A stretch of DNA of 64,000 nt, taken from NCBI GenBank assembly GCA_027625915.1, contig JANTQA010000047.1:8866001-8930000 (forward strand), written 5' to 3'. Both the position numbers and the translations under genes were made by a program. Positions 47,601 through 57,882 of the stretch are shown in pieces. Below the pieces are notes generated by a model. The model ran no database searches. It worked only from the letters and a program-made list of their open reading frames with translations, and was not told the origin of the DNA. Within the stretch, counting starts at the first letter, position 1. The number at the start of each line of letters is the position of its first letter. The stretch comes from Anaeramoeba flamelloides. Taxonomy: Eukaryota; Metamonada; Anaeramoebidae.

Positions 47601-50600
47601 TTGTTTATAAATTAAACCCCGTTCCAAAAATTTGGACACACCCAAAATCAAAAATAGGCAAAAAAACACCCAATTTATTGTATTTTTCCAAACCTAATAT
47701 AAACCCACATTTAAGTTACCCAGTACTAATGTTTTAATAAGTAATCATTTTAACCCAAATAAAAGAAAAAAATATAAAACTTCAAAATAAAAACAGGTGT
47801 GTCTAAAATAATGAAACGAGCGGAACAAAAAATGTATTGGTAAATTTGTTGAAATTTCATAAACAATTGTTGATCGATCAAATGTTAAGATACCATCTAC
47901 CAATTGTATGTGATTTTCCAATTTAACAAACTCAACACTAACTTTCTTTGTTCCATCGAAAAAAAATTCGAGATCTAACGAAATAGATTAAGCAACTGCA
48001 AAAAAGAAAATGAAAACAAAACAAAAAAGACAAAAAATGAAATAATTTTTAAAATCAAAATTCTTTCCAATTCGAATTTAAAGTACAGTAATGATGTTCT
48101 TTCCACTGTTTAAACTGTGTCCAAATTTTTGGAATCTAGTTTACAATACTCACAAAAAAAAAAATAAATAATTATCAATACTAATAAATTATTGGTGTGT
48201 TAAAAATTTTGGAGAGAGCAAAACAAAAAATTTAATTGGTAAATTTGGTCAAGTTATATTAGGAATTATTGATGGATCAAATGTTAGCTACCATCAACCA
48301 ATTTTATTTGAGTTTTTGTATTTTGAACAACTCAACTTTAATCTAATATCAATCGTTGAAAAAAAAATTTGATCTACCAAAACAAGTTACGTAATTCAAA
48401 AAAATTAAATAAAAACAAAAACTAAAAGATGAAAAAATGATTTTCATATTTTTCAAAATTTAAAAATTATTTCCGATTTGAATGAAATTGTATTATTGAG
48501 ATTGTTTGAACTGTTTTGGCAGTGTGGAAAATTATGTAATTTAGTTTATCTTAGAGTTAAAGTTAATCGTTGATTGATCTATTATTAAAAAAAATTGTTG
48601 AAAATTTTTTACTATTTTTGGGATCTCCAAAACCACATGAACAATTTCGATAAATAAAGTAGATTTAAATTGTATTTGTTGGATTGATTGAAAATAATAT
48701 AATGGATTATTATTAAAAGTTAATTGGTTTCTTCTTTTAATTGGAATTACTTTTCATTTTCATTCATTTTTACAATTAATAAACAAAACCCAATTTTTTA
48801 AACAATAGTTAAAAGAGTTTATTAAGAGCTTTAATTTATTTTATCTCTCCGATTCTAATTGAATTGTTTAAAAGTGTTCATAACAATTCAATGAATATTT
48901 TTCAAGAATTTTATTGATAATTTCATTAAACTATTTTTTGAAACTATCATTTAATAATTTTTATTGAAAATTTGAGCATTTTTTGAGTAACGCTTCTGAA
49001 ATTTTCATCAAAATTCATTAAAGGAAATTTGAAGTAAATTTCATTGAAATATTATTGAAATTTCAAGACAAAAATTGTTTTTTATGAGATCCATTAAAAT
49101 TTAAATGAAATATTATTTAGTTTAATATATATTTAGTTTCATATATATTTGGTTTCATATATATTTGTTCTATTATGTATTTGTTCTCATTTGATATAAA
49201 ATATTTCACAAAAATTCATTAATTTTTATCAATTTAATCCTGACATAACTACACAAATGTAAATATGATGTATCTTTGTCAGAGTTTTCGGGTTTATTAT
49301 TAATGGATGGGAGTAATAAGAAAAACTTAATCTGTTAATGAGACACTTTTGAAGTGACTAAATTCGTAACTCCTAATCCAAAAAGTGAATAAAATAGACA
49401 CAAACACATGAGGCATTTGAAACGTAATTTATTTTCCCAAAATAAAATTAAAAGAAAGAGGCTATAAAAAAAAATAAATGAGGATTTGAAAGAATAAAAA
49501 ATTCAAGAATAAGAATAAAAAATTAAGAAAAATAAACAAAAGAGTTTATAAAAAAGAAAAAAAAAATAAATAAGAAATAAAAAAAAAAGAAATAAAAACT
49601 AGATAAAAAAAAAGTTTTGAATTGGTGGAATTGTGATGAATTTGCTCAATTAAGTGATCCAAAATCATTTGGTTTTGTGCACCTTTTTCCTTATAACATG
49701 CTGAGTCTTATTTGCCAAAAACTATTCTCTAGTAATATCATAAATTTTTTTTTGTGATCATTTTCCTCAGTATTTCATCTGGTATCTTGTTTCTTTAACA
49801 GATAATCTAAAAATCAAAATCTTTGATTTCTTTGAGGTTTTTTTTTTTTATTTTTTTCGATTTTTTTCATATCTTTTACATTCTCATATGAAGTAATCTG
49901 CATCATCAATTTTTCTTTTGCAGTATGGGCTTATTTTGGATGGTACTTTTTTACGTCTGTATGTGTATCTATTCAAACCATTTGAAAAATATTTCAGTTT
50001 GAATAACGCTTTTGATGATTTCCAGTTTAGTTATGGCTGTTTTTCAGTCATTTTTTTTTTGAAAAATGGACAGTTTCGATGTATTTTTTCACTTTCCCAA
50101 TTTTCTTCTTCTTGTGATGATTTGGCTTTGTCATTTATGGATTTGATGTGAGTCTTATGGGGTTGATCTTTTTTCATTCTTTCTCGATTTTCCCCAATTT
50201 TCCACAAAGAAATAATATATATCCTGTACATTTTCAAGTACTCTTCTAGGTAATCCAATTTGAGGTGTCTTAATTTCTTGATGAAATTAAGCTTTCCTCT
50301 TCAAGGTAATGTTTTGTGTTAGTTCTATTCTTTTTTCCTATTAGAAGATGTATTTGAGAGCGCCCTTTTGCACTTTGATTATAGCTTTCAATTTTTTTAT
50401 TAATCCAAGATATTATAGCTTTGATATCTGACTGCTGTATTAAAAATGTTCAATACCTATAGTACTTGGTTGGCAAAATTACTGCTTTGAAAAGTTGTAT
50501 TTTGAGTGCATTTGATAATTTTTCATTTGCGAAATGATATATTATATATCTGAAAAAATCATTTTTGGCTTATTCTAGATTTTTTAGAAATATGTTTTTT

Positions 50601-53322
50601 TTTTCTTGTTGAGCCATATGCTCACATATTTGATCTCTTTTAGTTTTGTTGAACATTTTTTTATAGCTATTTATCGTGAAACCATATTTGGAGAAAACTG
50701 GGTAGATATTTTCTAGAATTTTTTTCGATTTTTTTTTATAAAAATTTTTTTAATTTTGTTTTTTTAAAAAAAACTCTTTTTTTTTGAATTTTTTATTTTT
50801 AATTCAACTTTTAAAAAATATTAAAAAAAAATATTGTCATTTCAAATAAGTTTTATTATAATTTATTTTGCATCAAATTGATACTTTTTGAGAAATATCA
50901 CAATTATTCTATTTTATTAAATGTCAAACAAAAATCAAGATCACTTTCAATAATTTAAAGATGGAAAAAAAACTTGAAAAAGGGATAAAAAAAGAATGAT
51001 TACCAATCGTGCCCATTTTTCTTTCCTAAAAATTCTCTTTATTTTTTAACATTAACTTCAATATAAATCATAATATTTCTTTCGAGTTTCTGTGATTCTA
51101 GAAAATTTTACTAAAAAAAAAATTAAAATTATCACAATTAAAAAAATAATTTCAATAATAAAAAATAGCATAAATTTGTTAAAAAAGTTTGTTTAGTAAA
51201 ATAAAAATATCAGATTCTTTTTTTTTTTTATTGATGAGGAAGTGTAAATTACACTCTGAGTGTCCTTTTACTTAAATTCCCTTTCAGGAATTTAAGAATA
51301 AAATCCTAGATTCTCCGATTATTAATTAATGAAAATAATTTTAAGCTGTCTTGACTTAAAATTATATCATTAAAATTTAATTCTTTTAGTTTATTTAAAA
51401 ATATCAATCTATCTTTTTTATAGTAAGGACACACCCATAAAAAGTGATTAATATTTTCTATTAACTCTTTATGGTCATATTTTAAACATAAAGGACAAAA
51501 TTTATTTGAGTTTTTATTCATTACATAATAATATCTATTTAAGCAGTTAGTAAATGTTCTGAATTTTAGAATTGTTGAGCTTGATGGATAACATAAGTAT
51601 TTTTGATTTGTAAATAATTTTTTTTGATTTTGAATTATTTGAAAATAATTTTGTACCTCCCAACTGGTAGAATTTAACAACTCATTATAATTATAAATAT
51701 AAATTTCGTTTTTAAGAAGTTTTAAATTCTTTGAATTCCAATTAATTTTGTTGTTTATTCTTTGATTAAATTTTATTAATTTTTCCAGATAGGGTAGAGA
51801 TAATTCTTTTAATTTATTTTTGAATTTGAATTTCTTTTTATTAATTGAAATTACCAAATTTTCGAATTTAAATTCTGTTTTATAGATAAGAACTGGTGTA
51901 TTTCGGTTTATTTTGCATATTTCGGTAATACATGTGTTAATCCAGGAATTTAAATAATTTAGGGTTGTAATTTTATAGTTATATATTTCGAGACCATATG
52001 TCAATTGACTTAATATAAAAGATTTAAATAATCAAATTTTCAAATTATTTGTTAATAAATTATTATTAAATAATTGTTTAGAATTGTTATAAGTTTCTTT
52101 AGATTTTTTTAAATTATAAACTATATGGGAAATTTTTTCTAAAAAAAATAAAAAAAAATATCAGATTCTTGGTTTTGGTATATTTTCTTTTATAAATTAT
52201 TTTTATTTGAATGAAATAATTATATTAAGAACTAATTTTGAAATTAACCAATATAAAATGAGAAAATCTCAAAAAATTCATTTCATCTTGAATTATTTAC
52301 TGAGTGAACGAATATTATATTTAATTACAACACATTAATCAAAAATGAAAGTTACGAATTAACAAACAAAATAAAATGAAGAAAAAAAATATAATGTATC
52401 TAAACATAAAATATTTTAATTTTTAATTATCCCCCCTCTCTCTATTTTCTTTCTATATTATTATTATTGTCTTGTAATAGGAAGTAAGAATTTATTATAA
52501 AAAAAAAATTATTCATTTATTTATAATAATAACTAATAAATACAAATCAATGGTTTCTTTACTATTTACTACTTTTGACAATTTCATAGAATGTAAATTT
52601 TTTTTTTTTTTTGAAAAAAATGAGTGTGTATTATTTAATTTAATTTGAAAAAATTTTTAAAATATGTTTGAATTTTTTAACTTTATTAATTAGCGGGAAA
52701 CTCCACTTCATTATGCATGTAAATATAATGCGAACCTTGATGTTTTAATTACTCTTTTAAAAAATGATGCAAAACCAAATATGGTTAATAATTTAAAAAA
52801 TTCACCATTACATTATTGTTCAATGTATCGATGTGGAATTAGAATGATCAAAATCCTTATAGACGCAGGCGCTTCATTAAACTTGGGAAATGTACAATTT
52901 TTTTTTTTTATTAATTATTTATTTTTTTTATCTTAAAAAATTTTTTAAAATAATAATTAATATTATTTTATTTTAATTTATTATAATTATTTTTCTCTTT
53001 CTCTTTTATTTTTTAAAAATTAAAATAGTATGTAAACTTTTATTGTTATTATTATTTCAAAAAAAAATTATTTATTTTTATTTTCAATTTTTTTTTGTTT
53101 TCTCACGCTTTATATCTTCTTGGATCTTTCATTCGAATCAATAAGTTGTTCTTTTTATTTATTTTATAAAATTTATTTCTTCATTACTTAACAATGACAA
53201 AAAAATGAATGAATTTTAAATTTTTTAGAATTCCATTTTGGCGTCTATCTTAATAAAGATCATGTGGTTATTACATCTTAACTAAACTCTATTTCAAAAA
53301 ATGTGACTCGTCAAAAATTATG

Positions 53323-53376
<54 letters not shown>

Positions 53377-55570
53377 CATATCCCATAGTATTCAAGAACA
53401 ACAAATAATTAAATCTGATTTGTAATCCACTTTAAAATCATTCTAAACTTATTAAAACCTGATATTTTAAAAATTAAAAAAAATAAAACCAAAAACTAAA
53501 AAAAAGTGAGTAACAATTTTTGAAATGATCCTTAGATATTTTTTTATTACTGAAATTTCACTGAAAAAAAGTTAAACAACAAGATTTTTTGCTAATAATT
53601 CAATTCATTTTAAAAGACATTACATAGTCTCAATTTTCTTAGTGATAATTTGTATTTTCGAAGATCTTTTTTTTTTCCACATAGATCTTTTATCAAATTA
53701 AAAAAAAAAAAAAAAATCTATACACTTTACAAAACTCTACGAAATTTTAACGGCCTTATCATGAAAAATCGATTATATAAATTTTAATTCTTGCTGAAAG
53801 ATATAAAAAAAAATATCTTTTTGTTTGAAAAAAAATAAATAATAATAATAAATTTATACTAAACTATTTTTCAGTCAAAGGGGCCCAGTTGTAATGGTAT
53901 AGTACACGTGTTTAAAGGGTTTGCATAGATATTAGAAGAAAAATTTTATTTTGGAAATTTTCAAAATTGAAATCATTTTTTCACATTTCTACACATTTTT
54001 GTTTTTTTTTTTCGATTTTTTTTTTAAAACTTCATTCATTTGCAAAAAATTTTTTATTACAAGATCAATAGTCACTTGGTAAAAACATGTTAATCTAAGG
54101 CCATTGAAACTATGTAAAGATTGTTGAGAAATCTATTGATTTCTATTGCAATTCAATTCGATCTTTGATCTTGATATTTGTTTAATAAATGTGAAAAATT
54201 TTCACTTCATTTTCATTTCCTTTTTCAAATAGAGACCACAAATACCAACAAACTTTGTTTGAGGGCTTGGTTTCTAAAAGAAAAGTATGGAAAATGAAGT
54301 GGAAAATGTTTCATATTTATTATTCAAATACCAGTAGAAGTTCAAAACGAACATCGTTGTTTTTCTCAATAGGGCCCTAAGAATTTGAGTTTTTCAATTT
54401 TTAAGAAAAGCTATTGATTAATTAGTTTTCTTTCAGACATGTATCAACATTTCTTTGAGGTGTATTATTCTCTTTATTTCTTATTTGTTCTTCAAAGGTC
54501 AATTATATAAAATAATTGATATTTGAAAAAAACGTTGGTCCCCTTTGACTGAAACAGAGTTTATTTGAGTATAACCAACTTAATTATTCTATAAAATATT
54601 ATGGTATCTATAATTTAACAAAAAAAAGATTAATTTTAAATTCTTTTAAAGGGTTACTATTTCATAATTACTGGATTTATAAATAATTAATGAATTAAAA
54701 AAAAAATTATTTTTTTAAAAACTTAATAACAAATATAATAACTAGAATAATATGACTTGTTTGCATTATGAGTGCAGTAATAACCCGAGGTTAAATGTTG
54801 TTAAATTGTATCTACTAGTTAATGTAATTGATGACAATTTGGAAGAAGAATCAAAAGAAAATCAAAAAGAGAAAAAAATTCTTCATTTTGTTGATGATAA
54901 CAACACTCGAAAAGTGCTCAATAGTTATCAAAGTATTATGGAAGATATGCTTCAATTATTTGAAAAGCAAGAAGGAACTGATTTTGAAATCCAATGTTCA
55001 GATAATCCAATAAAGGTGCATAAAATAATTCTTCAATTTAGAATTGGATCTAATCTTGAAGATTTTGTTGAAATGGCAAAATATAAAAAGGAAAAAGAAA
55101 TTAAAATGATTATAAAATGGATTTATTCGGGAATGATAGAAAATAAAGAAAAAATAAGCAAATTATGCGAAGAAATTGGAATCAAAAATTTCCTCAAAAA
55201 ATCAAGTAAAAAGGGTTTATTAAAAGATTTAAAAAAATTATACAACGACGAACAATCAAAAGATTTTAGAATAATTATCAAGGGGAAAGAAATTCCAGTG
55301 CATAAATGCATTCTTCAAGCACGCTCAAATTTATTTAGAAACATTCTAAATAACGAAAAGGGAATCGAAAAATGTAAAGATTATTCTGAAAAGGGTTTTG
55401 ATACAGTGAGAATTATAATGAAATATTTCTATACAGATAAAATTAGAAATGATGAAGTAAACCATAAAATTATTGAAGAGCTTTCATCAGCTATAGAACA
55501 TTACCAATTAAACAACAATTCAAGCCTCAAATATATTTTAGAGAAATTGATCGAGGATTATAATAATTAA
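44670..55570 (+). CDS. Ankyrin-repeat protein with two C-terminal BTB domains, five exons
   Basis: Exons at 44670-44756, 44857-44958, 45064-45165, 52694-52891 and 54746-55570 all join in phase 0 to 437 residues. The N-terminus MNIYQLIKKGDLQLLSKYFK leads into ankyrin repeats. These are PPLIHYTITNKASQKVLVFL, GENPIHIAIKNGLKKNIIDL, RETPLHYACKYNANLDVLIT and SPLHYCSMYRCGIRMIKILI, then a degenerate one at CLHYECSNNPRLNVVKLYLL. Two BTB/POZ folds follow: TDFEIQCSDNPIKVHKIILQ (about 240-330) and SKDFRIIIKGKEIPVHKCIL (about 335-425), each ending in an IKWIYSG or MKYFYTDK strand. Such proteins are often adaptors for Cullin-3 ubiquitin ligases, but no Cul3-specific motif is evident. Exons 2 and 3 each hold exactly one 34-residue unit. 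Intron 3 is 7,528 bp and intron 4 is 1,854 bp, both loaded with repeats. Confidence 0.88.
45166..47344. other. Intron 3, first part: coding-like but decayed stretch
   Basis: Between about 45215 and 46360, plus-strand open stretches in shifting frames have amino-acid usage more like protein than neutral AT-rich DNA. I cannot assign a family. It could be an old mobile-element or gene fragment. Beyond 46400 nothing is recognised. Confidence 0.35.
47613..48143. mobile_element. Family R2 element, best-preserved copy
   Basis: This 531 bp element runs from TAAACCCCGTTCCAAAAATT then TGGACACACC to CTGTGTCCAAATTTTTGGAA then TCTAGTTTA. The TIRs have a conserved TTCCAAAAATTTGGACACA core. It matches 18091-18626 in reverse orientation. 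No transposase ORF. Confidence 0.87.
48150..48545. mobile_element. Diverged R2-subfamily element
   Basis: Starts ACTCACAAAAAAAAAAATAA and runs through TTATTGATGGATCAAATGTT, AACTCAACTTTAATCTAATA then TCAAT, to GTGTGGAAAATTATGTAATT then TAGTTTA. It is nearly collinear with 62780-63215. It directly abuts the R2 copy at its left. Confidence 0.7.
48786..49639. other. Intron 3, unremarkable stretch
   Basis: No gene. A short imperfect tandem of ATATATTTAGTTTCATATAT-like units lies near 49120-49170. Confidence 0.5.
49640..50720 (-). pseudogene. Relic of a second LINE family (RT thumb region)
   Basis: On the minus strand, from 50700 downward, it reads ENIYPVFSKYGFTINSYKKM, typical of the segment after the RT catalytic box. 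It continues with MAQQEKKNIFLKNL and then NALKIQLFKAVILPTKYYRY, the LINE thumb signature seen as NLKIRLFKSFILSQLTYGLE in the other family. It then runs through IKAIISWINKKIESYNQSAK. Several stops and frame changes interrupt it. The region is visibly richer in G+C than its surroundings. The catalytic half of the RT is missing. The sequence is too far from the 21.6 kb element to be the same family. Confidence 0.6.
51203..52170 (-). mobile_element. 5'-truncated LINE copy with target-site duplication
   Basis: This is the same family as 21574-24055, keeping only the RT C-terminal end (ORF 51306-52004: LTYGLEIYNYKITTLNYLNS, KFCPLCLKYDHKELIENINH then FLWVCPYY) and the 3' UTR. The reading frame is intact over 232 codons, so this copy is young or lightly mutated. 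On the minus strand it ends in an A-rich tail. A 17 bp direct repeat, AAAAATATCAGATTCTT, flanks it at 51203-51219 and 52154-52170, a clear target-site duplication. It lies inside intron 3 of the ankyrin-BTB gene, antisense to it. Confidence 0.92.
52171..52693. other. End of intron 3
   Basis: Non-coding. It leads into the acceptor TTTATTAATTAG of exon 4. Confidence 0.5.
53276..53700. repeat. Family R5 repeat in intron 4
   Basis: TATTTCAAAAAATGTGACTC, a long AT microsatellite (53330-53376), AGTATTCAAGAACAACAAAT, and the AGACATTACATAGTCTCAAT block, collinear with 28616-28990. Confidence 0.75.
53859..54563. mobile_element. Family R4 element, uninterrupted copy
   Basis: The ends CTAAACTATTTTTCAGTCAA then AGGGG and CCCCTTTGACTGAAACAGAG then TTTA are inverted over about 25 bp, spanning about 705 bp. 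The related element at 19615-20339 carries an R1 insertion. No conserved ORF. Confidence 0.78.
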
Positions 55571-57882
55571 ATTACTTGAAAATTTAATTCAAAAAAAATA
55601 AAAGCTTTTTTACAAATTTTAAAATATTTCTTTATTTTTATTATTATTATTTTCTTATCAAACGATATTTCATAAAACCATTAAAAAAAAATAATTATTT
55701 TTATGGTATATGATAAGTATCTTATAAATGTGTTATTACTTTTGAAAGTGTAATAAGTTTTATATAAACTCCTTAAAATATCAATAATAACAACCTTTAT
55801 AACATGTTTGTAAAAAAATATACAACTATATATAACATTTTTTTTTTTTGTAAAAGGTGTTATTGAATTTTGTAATATGTTATATTGGTGCTATATCAGA
55901 TAAAACTTGTTAAGTAATCGGTTAAAACTTTTGGATATTTAAAAAACAATAATACACTAAAAAAACATTATACAAGATATAACAAATAAAATTCATAATA
56001 GATTTGGTTAATAAAATTGCCAAACCATTACACAATCTAGTAGAAAGCTGTTTTGAATCGTAAAACCATCATTAAAACCTTATTAAAAAAAAATTGGAAT
56101 TAAATATTTTCAGTTTTATATTGTTTTTTGAGAGTTTTGCTTAAAAAAAAAATAAGAAAATTATTAATTATCACAATTGTTTAAAGTCTCTATTTCTTCA
56201 AAATAGTCAAATCTTTTGAAATTTATTAGTTGTACGTATTTTAAAGTACTTTTTAGATAGGTTTGAGAGGTTGGCATTGCTTTTGATTTTTTTTTTTTTT
56301 TTTCGTTTGGGAAATCAAAAGGATCTTGTGATCTTTTGTTTTAATTTCTTGATTTAAGATAAAATAAAAAGACTTTTATTAAAAAATGGTATAAAGTATA
56401 TCAAAAAAAAAAAAAACATAAATAAATTTATAACTACTAATCTCCAGAACAAAAGAAATTTAAGAATATATTTTTCAATTATTAAATCTTCAGATAGATG
56501 ATTCATACATACCGTGATTTTTTTCTTTAAATAAAAGTATCTATAAAATTGTTGATATTCTTTCACTAACACAAACATTTTTAATTGCTAAGATCATCTT
56601 TTAATCCTATTTAACTAATTGATTTTTAGAGCAATTTAGATCCTGGTGAAAAAAAATTGTTTAAGTCGTAGTCATAGTAAAGGAAAATTTTTCATATTTT
56701 TTGCAATTTTAACGAGTATCACAAAATAACATTTTTTACTTTGTTTTTAACTCATTGATTTTTATTATTTAAAATACTTCATTCATTAGATTTATTTAAA
56801 TTTTTTTTTCAAAGTCTCAAAGAAATTGTCACAATAGAATGTTGGGATGAAGTGCTTAAAATAGTGTTTCAAATGTTGAATGACTTATCTTTTATCCTTA
56901 TCTCAACATTCTATTTTGGCATTTATTTTTTTCATTTTTTATTTTTTCATCATTTTTGAATTTTTTTAATCATTACAAAAAAAAGCAATAAGATTTATAT
57001 ATTTATCAGCGACATTTGTGATAAATGGATTTTGTTTAAAATGAACAACAACATTACAATTGGGAGAACCACAGAAGGAAATATAAATAGTACTTTAATA
57101 GCTAGAAGGATTCCCAAAAATAATAATTATCCCATATAATAATCTGGTTAGGGTTTTAAACACTTGGATTTGGTGGAATTGGAGAAGTGAATGTGATTCT
57201 ATTTTATAAACTTTTAAACCACAAAATATCTGGAAGTTTTATTCTAAGAATCTAAAATTATCTTCTCCTAAAAAAAATTAAATAAATGTAAAAAAAAAAT
57301 CGACCGAATTTTATCAATTCTTTTCTTTTTATTTATTGTTTAGCATTTCTAAAAAAAAAATATCAAATAATTTTTTTTATATAAAAAAATTTTTGGAAAA
57401 TCTACAATCACACACCACTCAAACAAAATACTCTTTTCTCACCCCTCTCAAATTTTTATCATGTCTTATGATGAAGCTACTCCCTTAACTTCAATTTCAA
57501 TTTTAACATAATTTAATTTTAGACTTCTCGGTGATATACACTAAACCCTGAAATGTAAATAAACTCTGTAAATTACTTGTTTTTTGAAAAAATTCTTTGA
57601 AATGAACTATATTGAAAGTAGAATTATCGAATTAACAAAAAGGAAATTGAAATAAAAGTTTTTTTCAATTTTTTTGAATTTATGGGTATTTTGTAAATGA
57701 ATTCTCTCAAAGATAGAAGTTTGAATATTTTTAATAAATAAAAACAAAAAAAAAAAAGTTAAAATAAATTATGAAATAAAAATAAATTTTAATGAGAAAA
57801 AGAAAGAGATATTTTTGAAAATAATATAATTTAAATATAGATAAAAATAAAAAGTATATATTTATATTTAAATCTATATTTA
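55571..57882. other. Gap between the ankyrin-BTB and polycystin genes
   Basis: Mostly non-coding. Two exon-like stretches on the minus strand (56514-56579 and about 56170-56290) are discussed in the findings. A few coding-like codons near 57043-57135 on the plus strand, with no start or splice context, could be an old repeat. Confidence 0.4.

Larger units (their letters stand above)
47345..48785. mobile_element. Family D element split by R2 elements
   Basis: The left part (47345-47612; AACTTTACTAAAAATGAAAA and CAACAAACATTTAATTCAAT) and right part (48546-48785; AAATTGTATTTGTTGGATTG and TTAATTGGAATTACTTTTCA) match opposite arms of the D element at 12.1 kb. About 930 bp of R2-type sequence lies between them, so this is a nested insertion. 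Confidence 0.65.
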
